Part shown: in pieces, positions 56,270 to 64,000 of the stretch
Position numbering within the stretch: the stretch's first letter is position 1
Layout of the letters: every line of letters begins with the position of its first letter
NCBI GenBank assembly: GCA_021414245.1
Contig: JAIOOU010000003.1
Coordinates: 124,001-188,000 of the forward strand
Source: Chloroflexota bacterium
Lineage (GTDB): Bacteria; Chloroflexota; Anaerolineae; Anaerolineales; Villigracilaceae
DNA length: 64,000 nt
Reading direction: 5' to 3'
Program-made: the position numbers and the translations under genes
The notes under the pieces: generated by a model
Database searches by the model: none
The model's input: the letters and a program-made list of their open reading frames with translations, nothing else
Told to the model about the DNA's origin: nothing

Positions 56270-57859
56270 ATGAAACTCATTCATAATGCCCGGATTTATC
56301 CACTCGATGGCTCCGTAAAAATGGCCTCCGCCATATTATTGGACGGTGGACGCATCCTGGCAGTGGGGGAGATGCAGGATCTTGAATTGCTTGCTCATGG
56401 CCGGCTGGACAAAGAGGATATGAATGGCAGGACCATCCTGCCTGGCCTGACCGACGCGCATATCCACATTCAGCATTATGCCCTTTCCCTGGCGCGCATT
56501 GACTGTGAAACGAAGAGCAGGCAGGAATGCCTTGAGCGGGTGGCTGAGCGGGTCCGGAAGGCAAGGCCCGGTGAATGGATTCTTGGACACGGTTGGAATC
56601 ATAATGAATGGTCTCTCGATGGCAAGTGGCCCACGGCTGGCGACTTGGATGCAATCGCGCCAAACAACCCGGTCTATTTAACGGTCAAATCTCTGCACGC
56701 GGCCTGGGCGAACAACGCTGCGTTGAAACTTGCAAATGTCACAGACGACACGCCTGATCCAAAAAATGGCGCCATCCAACGGGATGCCTCCGGCCGCGCC
56801 ACCGGCATTTTGCTGGAAACCGCCATGCAATTGGTGGCAGACGTCATCCCCGAACCCTCCCTTTCAACAATTGAAACTGCCATTGAAAAAGCCCAGCCGA
56901 TTTTATGGAAAATGGGCTTGACCGGGATTCACGATTTCGACCGCCGGGATGCCTTCATGGCGCTGCAAAATTTACATGCCGCCGGTAAATTGAAATTGCG
57001 TGTCAACAAGAATCTGCCTGTGGAAAGTGTCCAGCAGGCCAATGACCTGGGGCTGCGCACGGGTTTTGGCAATGATTGGTTATGGATCGGTTCAGTCAAA
57101 GCCTTTATGGATGGCGCACTGGGTCCGCATACGGCAGCCATGTTCCAGCCGTATCTTGGCGACGGCGAGAACCGCGGCATTCTTAACATGGATGGCGAGG
57201 AATTGTTCGAGTTGTGTCGCAAGGCCGCGGACGTCGGCTTAAGCATGACTGTCCACGCGATTGGGGACCGGGCCAATCACGAAGTCTTGAATGCATACCA
57301 ACAGCTGCGCAATTATGAAAAGGAAAAAGGCCTGCGCCATTTGCGCCATCGAATTGAGCATGTGCAGATCCTGCATCCGGATGATGCGCCGCGTCTTGCG
57401 CAATTGAATGTGATCGCCTCCATGCAGCCCATCCACGCGCCCTCGGATATGTCCGCTGCCGATCGGTTTTGGGGGGAACGCTCGGCCCTGGCTTATGCCT
57501 GGCGGACCCAACTGGATCACGGCGCGCCGCTTGCCTTTGGATCGGATGCCCCGATCGAATCCCCCAACCCGTTTTTGGGATTGCACGCCGCGGTCACCCG
57601 ACGAAGGACAGACGGTTCACCCTCCGCCGACGGCTGGTACCCCGAACAAAAATTAACCCTGACTGAAGCATTGTCTGCTTATACCGTTGGAGCTGCATAC
57701 GCCGCCAATGCAGAGAACCGGCTGGGCAAACTTGCTCCCAACCATTTGGCAGACCTGATCGTTCTGGATCAGGATATTTTTTCACTCGACCCCGATGAAT
57801 TGCTGGATATGCATGCCAGTGCCACGATGATCAACGGGGAATGGGTGTTGGAGAGCTGA
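56270..57859 (+). CDS. amidohydrolase family protein (YtcJ-like)
   Basis: GRTILPGLTDAHIHIQHYALSLARIDC, VHAIGDRANHEVLNAYQ, FGSDAPIESPNPFLGLHAAVTRR. Confidence 0.92.
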   Translation: MKLIHNARIYPLDGSVKMASAILLDGGRILAVGEMQDLELLAHGRLDKEDMNGRTILPGLTDAHIHIQHYALSLARIDCETKSRQECLERVAERVRKARPGEWILGHGWNHNEWSLDGKWPTAGDLDAIAPNNPVYLTVKSLHAAWANNAALKLANVTDDTPDPKNGAIQRDASGRATGILLETAMQLVADVIPEPSLSTIETAIEKAQPILWKMGLTGIHDFDRRDAFMALQNLHAAGKLKLRVNKNLPVESVQQANDLGLRTGFGNDWLWIGSVKAFMDGALGPHTAAMFQPYLGDGENRGILNMDGEELFELCRKAADVGLSMTVHAIGDRANHEVLNAYQQLRNYEKEKGLRHLRHRIEHVQILHPDDAPRLAQLNVIASMQPIHAPSDMSAADRFWGERSALAYAWRTQLDHGAPLAFGSDAPIESPNPFLGLHAAVTRRRTDGSPSADGWYPEQKLTLTEALSAYTVGAAYAANAENRLGKLAPNHLADLIVLDQDIFSLDPDELLDMHASATMINGEWVLES

Positions 57860-57862
57860 TTC

Positions 57863-58885
57863 ATGGCACAAACCCTGCCGAAGTTGACTCCTGAAATGCT
57901 GATCCCAAGATTGGGGGAGTATCTTGTTCAAAAAGGATTAATTCAGGAGGCTGATCTGCAAAAGGCACTTGCCTATCAGCAGGAACAATTGGCCCTCGGA
58001 AAACAGTGCCTGCTTGGTCAGGCATTGATGGACTTGAGGATGCTGGACCGCGATACACTGGACCAGGTGGTGACCGAACAGATTATCCAGCTGCGGACCG
58101 CCCTGCAGGCTTCGCACCGCACCCTGGAACAACGTGTACGGGAACGCACCGGTGACTTAAACGATGCTCTTCAAAAGCTTTCTGAATTGAGCCAGATGAA
58201 GGCCAATTTTGTTGCGAATATCTCCCACGAACTGCGCACTCCTCTCACACATGTAAAGGGGTATCTTGAACTGCTGGTCACCGAGTCCCTGGGGCCCATC
58301 TCGGATGAACAGCGTCATGCCATACAGATCAGCCAAAAGTCAACGGCCAAGCTGGAGGGCCTGATTGAAGACCTAATCATGTTCTCACTCGCAACTCGCG
58401 GCGAGATGAGCATGAAACTCGAAAAGGTGGATGTCCGCAGGATCGCCTCCCTGGCTGTTTTATCCGCCTCCAATAAGGCGGAGGAGCGCGGAGTCAAGGT
58501 GCAAATATCTGCAACAGATTCCATTCCATCCGTCCAGGCGGACCCGGAAAAGATCGGCTGGGTGTTGAATCAGCTCCTCGATAACGGGATCAAATTCACC
58601 CCGTCGGGTGGAAGCGTGGTGATCTCCCTCAAGGAAGCGGCAAGCAACCTCATCCTGATCGCGATATCGGATACGGGCATCGGAATCCCGGCCGGTCGTT
58701 TAAGGGAGATCTTTGAGCCATTCCATCAACTGGATGCCTCATCCACACGAAATTATGGCGGTACCGGATTGGGTTTGTCCCTTGTCCGGCAGATCATTGA
58801 AGCCCACGGTTCCATGCTGGATGTCCAATCCGTAGTTGGAAAAGGCTCCACTTTTAAATTCCCGTTGCTGGCACTCCGCGATTAA
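57863..58885 (+). CDS. sensor histidine kinase with N-terminal MshEN/GspE-N-like module
   Basis: PRLGEYLVQKGLIQEADLQKALAYQQ...GKQCLLGQALMDLRMLDRDTLDQVVTEQ; FVANISHELRTPLTHVKGYLEL; GTGLGLSLVRQI. Confidence 0.88.
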   Translation: MAQTLPKLTPEMLIPRLGEYLVQKGLIQEADLQKALAYQQEQLALGKQCLLGQALMDLRMLDRDTLDQVVTEQIIQLRTALQASHRTLEQRVRERTGDLNDALQKLSELSQMKANFVANISHELRTPLTHVKGYLELLVTESLGPISDEQRHAIQISQKSTAKLEGLIEDLIMFSLATRGEMSMKLEKVDVRRIASLAVLSASNKAEERGVKVQISATDSIPSVQADPEKIGWVLNQLLDNGIKFTPSGGSVVISLKEAASNLILIAISDTGIGIPAGRLREIFEPFHQLDASSTRNYGGTGLGLSLVRQIIEAHGSMLDVQSVVGKGSTFKFPLLALRD

Positions 58886-58892
58886 GGCCCCT

Positions 58893-60086
58893 ATGGATAC
58901 CCAAACCCTTTCCTTGTTGCATGATATTTTTCAGGAAGTCCAACAGAAGCAGGATTGGAAAACTGCGCTTGATACCTTATTCGTGTCGCTGCGCGGGTAT
59001 TTTGTCTTCGACAATGTAGCCATTTACCTTGTGGACCCGCAGACCGATGGGATGGAGGTCGCCTATGCCAGGGCGGTGGGGCGCGGCAAAACTGCGGAGG
59101 CCGATGGGGTCTGGGGTGGAAGTGTTGCCAATGAGGTGATTGCTGCGGGCCGGATGATCATCAGGGAAACCAAACGCGAATCTGAAAATGCGAACCGCAT
59201 GGACCTTGCATATCTTCTTGGATTTCCGTTGTATGTCGGTTCCAAGTTGAGCGGCGCGCTCGTGTTTATTCGATTTGGCGGGCCGGAATATTCGAGCCTG
59301 CATATTCAAATGGCATCCCTGCAGGCTTTTTGGGCAGCGGCCTTAATCGAGCGCCGCGATCTTCAGGAGGCACGCCTTCAGTTGGATTCTGTCCAGCGCC
59401 AGATGCGGCTGCAGGATGATTTTGTTTCGACCATTTCGCATGAATTACGCACGCCACTGGGGTTTATTAAAGGATACAGCACCAGTCTGCTGCGCCAGGA
59501 TACCACCTGGGATCAATCCACCCAGCTGGAATTTCTGACCATTATTGACGAGGAGGCTGATCGTTTGGCCCATTTGATTGAGGACATGCTTGAGTCAGCC
59601 CGGCTGCAGAGCAAGACTCTTCAGTTTAAGTTTTCACCGGTCAGAATCGAGGCCATTCTGCGCGATGTGGCCACGCGCATTAATACACACATTCCCGAAT
59701 TGAAGATCACCATAGACCAGGAACCCCTCCCTTCCGTTCAAGCGGATGGGATTCGCATTTCACAGGTTTTCGAGAATTTATTCAGCAATGCGATCAAGTA
59801 TGCACCGAATTCAGAGATCCATATCGTGATGTCGGCAGTGGAGCGGGGGGTCCGAATCGCGTTTGCCGACCACGGGGACGGCATCCCTCAGGAGTACCTG
59901 CCCTTTATTTTTGAACGATTTTACCGGGTTCCCGGTGAGCGTACCGCCAAGGGAACCGGACTGGGGTTATACATTTGCAAGCAAATCGTTATGGCACATC
60001 ATGGTAATATTTGGGTAGAGTCTGTATTGGATAAGGGCACGACTTTTATCGTGGAGTTGCCCATCGATCCCTCCACCGACAAATAA
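58893..60086 (+). CDS. GAF-domain sensor histidine kinase
   Basis: start ATG 58893; FVSTISHELRTPLGFIKGYSTSL; GTGLGLYICKQIV. Confidence 0.92.
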   Translation: MDTQTLSLLHDIFQEVQQKQDWKTALDTLFVSLRGYFVFDNVAIYLVDPQTDGMEVAYARAVGRGKTAEADGVWGGSVANEVIAAGRMIIRETKRESENANRMDLAYLLGFPLYVGSKLSGALVFIRFGGPEYSSLHIQMASLQAFWAAALIERRDLQEARLQLDSVQRQMRLQDDFVSTISHELRTPLGFIKGYSTSLLRQDTTWDQSTQLEFLTIIDEEADRLAHLIEDMLESARLQSKTLQFKFSPVRIEAILRDVATRINTHIPELKITIDQEPLPSVQADGIRISQVFENLFSNAIKYAPNSEIHIVMSAVERGVRIAFADHGDGIPQEYLPFIFERFYRVPGERTAKGTGLGLYICKQIVMAHHGNIWVESVLDKGTTFIVELPIDPSTDK

Positions 60087-60109
60087 ACATACTTTTTGAA
60101 GGAGATCAC

Positions 60110-60805
60110 ATGGCCAAGCGGATATTGATCGTGGATGATGAACCTCGTTATTTGCGTCTTTTGGAGGCGAATCTTCGCACCGAAGGGTATGAAGTGGCGA
60201 CCGCACAGGACGGTATGCAGGCCCTGGATGTATTTTCGGCGCAGCCGATTGACCTTGTCCTGATGGATGTCATGATGCCCCGTTTGGATGGATTCGGCGC
60301 CTGCCAGCGTTTGCGTGAATTTTCGAATGTGCCCATTGTGATCCTAACTGCGCGTGGAGAGGAACAGGATCGCGTCCGCGGTCTTGATCTTGGGGCGGAT
60401 GATTATCTGGTGAAGCCATTTTCGGCCACTGAACTTCTGGCCCGGGTTCGCGCAGTTTTGCGTCGAGCCCAGCCGCTTGCGGAAACCGGTCAGGCGCGTT
60501 TCTTCACGCACGACGATCTTAAGATCGATTTTGCGCGTGCCGAAGTTTGGCGTGGTGAAGAGCCTGTTTCGCTTTCCGCCACTGAGTACCGGCTGCTGCT
60601 TCAATTTGCCCATAACATTGGCAAGATTCTCACGTCTGAGGACCTGTTGACCAGTGTCTGGGGCGCTGAATACAAGACCGACAAGGAAATATTGTGGGTC
60701 AGCATTGCCCGCCTTCGTCAAAAACTGGAGGCGGATGCCCACAGCCCACGTCATATCGTCACGCGTTCCGGGTTGGGGTATCTGATGCCGCCAACGGAAT
60801 CATGA
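60110..60805 (+). CDS. OmpR/PhoB-family response regulator
   Basis: KRILIVDDEPRYLRLLEANL, DLVLMDVMMPRLDG, VWGAEYKTDKEILWVSIARLRQKLE. Confidence 0.95.
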   Translation: MAKRILIVDDEPRYLRLLEANLRTEGYEVATAQDGMQALDVFSAQPIDLVLMDVMMPRLDGFGACQRLREFSNVPIVILTARGEEQDRVRGLDLGADDYLVKPFSATELLARVRAVLRRAQPLAETGQARFFTHDDLKIDFARAEVWRGEEPVSLSATEYRLLLQFAHNIGKILTSEDLLTSVWGAEYKTDKEILWVSIARLRQKLEADAHSPRHIVTRSGLGYLMPPTES

Positions 60806-60845
60806 CTTCGGTGCCTGGTCTATCCGGCACGAAGGAGTGTTGATC

Positions 60846-61997
60846 ATGTCTGCAAAGAAAATCCTGATCGTGGATGCGGATGTTGCCAGTCGAAACTTTA
60901 TCGCCCGCAATCTCATCGATCAAAAATATGAAGTAATCCAGGCTGGTTCCGGCAGGGAGGGATTGATATATGCATGGAGGGATCGCCCGGATCTGGCCAT
61001 TATTGACCCGAGGATCGACGATATCAAAGGGGAGGTGATCGCCTCCAAGTTAAAGCAGGATCCGCGCACGGCCAACATGCCTCTGATTGCCCTGAGCAGC
61101 GATTCAAGCGTCATACACATTAAATCCTGCATGGATGCCGGTTTCAGCGAATACATTACGAAATCCGGGCAGGCGCTTACCATGCTCAACGAGACGATTA
61201 ACCGCCTTTTTGGAATCAGCTCGGCCGTTATCAAACAGGGCGGCTTGTTGATGGTCTTCCTGAGTGCAAAAGGTGGAACCGGCACATCGTCAATGTGCGC
61301 CAATATTGCCATGATGGTCGCCCAAAACCAGCCGGAGGCGCGGGTGGTGGTCCTGGATCTGGTCTTGCCGATCGGTTCCATTGCACCCATCGTTGGTTAT
61401 GAGGGGAATCAAAATATCGTAACAGTCACAGACATGCCGCCCGGGGAAACCACTCCCGAGTTTTTCAGGAACGAATTGCCGGAAATCAAGACCTGGCGTT
61501 TTCATCTGCTTTCGGGATCACCGGACCCTGAAAGCAGCAATCACTTGCAGGTGGGACGCATCTGGGATATCGTCAAAGCGCTCAAAGAATCCTATGATTA
61601 CGTCTTCGTGGATCTCGGACGGTCGCTCTCCAAGATCAGCCTGCCGCTGATTCAACATGCGGATTTGATCACACTGATCATGAGCACGGATATCAGCACG
61701 GTTACATTAACGAAAACCCTGTGGCAATACTTGAGGAGCAAGGGGGTGGAAGAGTCCACTGTGTATGCCATACTCAACCGGGCAGTGGGTCTGGAAGGCA
61801 TGAGCAAGGCCGAGGCGGAAAAGGTGGTTGAGATCCCGGTCAGGGTCACCATGCCGTATCTTAGCAGTAATATGGCTTTTGCCAATACCTACCATCAACC
61901 TTTCACCCTTAAATTCCCCAAAGATACGGCTGCGATTGTCTTTCAGGAATGTGCACGGGAGATGAGCACCCTGGCCCGCAAACTCAGGGCGGGCTGA
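60846..61997 (+). CDS. CpaE-like protein: receiver domain plus MinD/ParA-type ATPase
   Basis: REC-like KKILIVDADVASRNFI...DLAIIDPRIDD; deviant Walker A FLSAKGGTGTSSMCANIA. Confidence 0.85.
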   Translation: MSAKKILIVDADVASRNFIARNLIDQKYEVIQAGSGREGLIYAWRDRPDLAIIDPRIDDIKGEVIASKLKQDPRTANMPLIALSSDSSVIHIKSCMDAGFSEYITKSGQALTMLNETINRLFGISSAVIKQGGLLMVFLSAKGGTGTSSMCANIAMMVAQNQPEARVVVLDLVLPIGSIAPIVGYEGNQNIVTVTDMPPGETTPEFFRNELPEIKTWRFHLLSGSPDPESSNHLQVGRIWDIVKALKESYDYVFVDLGRSLSKISLPLIQHADLITLIMSTDISTVTLTKTLWQYLRSKGVEESTVYAILNRAVGLEGMSKAEAEKVVEIPVRVTMPYLSSNMAFANTYHQPFTLKFPKDTAAIVFQECAREMSTLARKLRAG

Positions 61998-62045
61998 AAT
62001 CCTGAAGCGTGCAGAATCCTGCGTTCCTACAACCTGGAGAAATCA

Positions 62046-62345
62046 ATGACAATTGAATATGACGAAAAAGGAAAGTACTACACGGATGTTGTCACAAAAC
62101 TGCCTGTGGCGGCCATCATTCAAACCACCGCGCATTTGATAAGAGGTTTCATTCATATTCGCAAAGGGGACCGCCTGAAGAACGAATTAGAGGGGAAGGA
62201 TCTGTTTATCGCGGTCACGAATGCCGTTGTGCATGACGCCGAGGACAAGGCTCTTTATCGGGCCTCATTCATGGCCGTTCAAAGGGCCCAGATCGTCTGG
62301 ATTTTGCCTGTTGAGGGTGAACCCAATCAACAGGATGCAAGCTAA
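62046..62345 (+). CDS. small protein of unknown function between cpaE- and cpaF-like genes (possibly DUF6812-like)
   Basis: 99 aa; stop codon overlaps the region of the next start; motif AIIQTTAHLIRGFIHIRKGDRLKNEL...LFIAVTNAVV. Confidence 0.7.
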   Translation: MTIEYDEKGKYYTDVVTKLPVAAIIQTTAHLIRGFIHIRKGDRLKNELEGKDLFIAVTNAVVHDAEDKALYRASFMAVQRAQIVWILPVEGEPNQQDAS

Positions 62346-63664
62346 TGTCGATGTTGAATCAAGAGGGTGCGTCACGATTTACCAGTCAGGATCTCGTGCG
62401 CCTGAAAAAATACCTTGCAGACAATCTATTAAGAGCCGTTGAAATGGACGGGGTGCCTGCCCTGCAAAGAAATTCCTATTTGCAGCAGCAGATCGTACAA
62501 ATCTACGAGCAGACCCAGCTCAAACTCCCGGATGATCTGAGAAAACAGATCTTTACCCAGGTTTTGAATGACCTGTTGGGATATGGCCCGATCCAGACCC
62601 TGTTGGATGATGAAGAGATCACGGAGATCATGGTCAACGGACCCAAAAAGGTCTTTGTGGAGAAGAACGGACAACTTACCAAGAGCACGGTCGCTTTTGA
62701 CGATGACGACCATGTACTGCGGATTATTGACCGGATCATTCTTCCCCTGGGGCGGCGCATCGATGCGGATTCCCCTACTGTGGATGCGCGCCTGCCGGAT
62801 GGATCACGTGTGAATGCCGTGGTGCGGCCGGTAGCGATTGATGGCCCGTCCATTACTATTCGCAAATTCCGCAAGGACAAGCTAAAAACCGAGGATTTGA
62901 TCAACTTTGGCTCGTTGACGAAACAAATGGCCGATTTTTTGGAAGCCTGCGTCAGGGCCCGTTTTAATATTGTCATTTCCGGCGGCACCGGTTCGGGGAA
63001 GACCACGCTCCTGAATGTCATGTCAGGTTTCATTCCCGAGAACGAGCGTATCATCACGATCGAAGATGCCGCGGAATTGCAGCTCCAGCAGGATCATGTC
63101 ATGCGTATGGAGACCAAGGCGGCAAACGCGGATGGGCAGCATGCCGTCACGATTCGCGAACTTGTGAAGAATTCCCTGCGCATGCGTCCGGATCGGATCG
63201 TGGTTGGGGAGGTCCGTGGTGGCGAGGCCCTAGATATGCTCCAGGCCATGAATACAGGCCATGACGGCTCCCTGACCACTGTGCATTCCAATACCCCCAG
63301 GGATGCGCTCTCCCGCATCGAGACCCTTGTCCTCATGGCAGGCATGGATTTGCCTCTTAAGGTGGTCCGTCAACAGATATCCTCCGCCGTCGATCTGATC
63401 GTCCAACAAACCCGTTTGAAGGACGGCCAGCGCAAAGTCACCTCTGTCACCGAGGTGGCTGGCATGGAGGGCGACATTATCATATTAAGTGAGATATTCA
63501 AGTTCACCCAGACCGGTGTCGCAACGGATGGGAAAGTTCTTGGCGAGGTGAGTGCGACCGGAATCCGGCCAAACTTTACTCCCCGGCTCGAAGCGGCTGG
63601 TTTCCGCCTCGGGGCGGAAATATTTTCTCCAAAACCCTCAAGTGCCCAGAATACGCGCCGCTGA
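62345..63664 (+). CDS. CpaF/TadA-family secretion ATPase
   Basis: DRIILPLGRRIDADSPTVDARLPDGSRVNAVV, NIVISGGTGSGKTTLLNVMSGFIP, RIITIEDAAELQLQQDHVMRMET, GEVRGGEALDMLQAMNTGHDGSLTTVHSN. Confidence 0.95.
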   Translation: MSMLNQEGASRFTSQDLVRLKKYLADNLLRAVEMDGVPALQRNSYLQQQIVQIYEQTQLKLPDDLRKQIFTQVLNDLLGYGPIQTLLDDEEITEIMVNGPKKVFVEKNGQLTKSTVAFDDDDHVLRIIDRIILPLGRRIDADSPTVDARLPDGSRVNAVVRPVAIDGPSITIRKFRKDKLKTEDLINFGSLTKQMADFLEACVRARFNIVISGGTGSGKTTLLNVMSGFIPENERIITIEDAAELQLQQDHVMRMETKAANADGQHAVTIRELVKNSLRMRPDRIVVGEVRGGEALDMLQAMNTGHDGSLTTVHSNTPRDALSRIETLVLMAGMDLPLKVVRQQISSAVDLIVQQTRLKDGQRKVTSVTEVAGMEGDIIILSEIFKFTQTGVATDGKVLGEVSATGIRPNFTPRLEAAGFRLGAEIFSPKPSSAQNTRR

Positions 63665-63708
63665 TACACTCTGCTATAATCTAGGCATATTACTTAATAA
63701 GAGGAAAT

Positions 63709-64000
63709 ATGACGAATGCCCAAATAACGATTCGCGAAAAGAAACTGGGTCTGCTCATCCGGGATGCCCGCATGGCGGAACGCCGCAGCATCAAGGAATG
63801 TGCGGATGCCATCGGCATCAAGCCTGGTTTGTTCCGTGCTTATGAGGAAGGTCGTCGTGCACCCTCCCTGCCTGAACTTGAAACGCTTGTTTATTATCTC
63901 AAGCTGCCGATCTCGCATTTTTGGGGCAAGGAGACCAAATCCGACTCGTCCTCACCGGTCGAGTTACTGGATACGTCACGCCTGATTGCCTTACGTCAGC
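63709..64000 (+). CDS. XRE-type helix-turn-helix protein, truncated by the window end
   Basis: ATG 63709 after AGAGGAAAT; open to the window end: MTNAQITIREKKLGLLIRDARMAERRSIKECADAIGIKPGLFRAYEEGRRAPSLPELETLVYYLKLPISHFWGKE... Confidence 0.8.
   Translation, partial: MTNAQITIREKKLGLLIRDARMAERRSIKECADAIGIKPGLFRAYEEGRRAPSLPELETLVYYLKLPISHFWGKETKSDSSSPVELLDTSRLIALRQ

Overview
The window looks like a contiguous chromosomal segment from an uncultivated-type Chloroflexota (Anaerolineae-like) genome. That placement is inferred from gene content only: archaeal-type HMG-CoA synthase, class II HMG-CoA reductase, envelope genes without outer-membrane genes, and a T-box. It carries the chromosome-maintenance core: dnaA near 20.4 kb, and rpmH-rnpA-yidD-yidC-jag-parA-parB at 50-56 kb. 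It also holds a complete trp operon (E-S-GD-C-F-B-A) behind a Trp T-box leader, part of a mevalonate pathway, a polysaccharide locus, several two-component and GAF/PAS sensors, and a cpaE/cpaF-type ATPase pair near the 3' end. Main observations: (1) an ECF sigma gene and a divergent DUF4097 gene whose shared intergenic inverted repeat resolves into two facing promoter-like motifs, TGAAAC-N17-GTC[T/A]AA; (2) a Trp T-box with a UGG specifier, a matching UGGC bulge and an extra U-tract hairpin; (3) three unrelated families of small palindromic repeats filling every long gap of the trp operon; (4) a cytosolic-looking kinase-beta-propeller / PP2C / J-domain-VWA / zinc ribbon-FHA phosphosignalling cluster; (5) a SLOG / RNB exoribonuclease / eRF1-like gene set at the 5' end. 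No CRISPR array, rRNA, convincing tRNA or transposase was seen. All family assignments come from reading motifs by eye; no searches were run.
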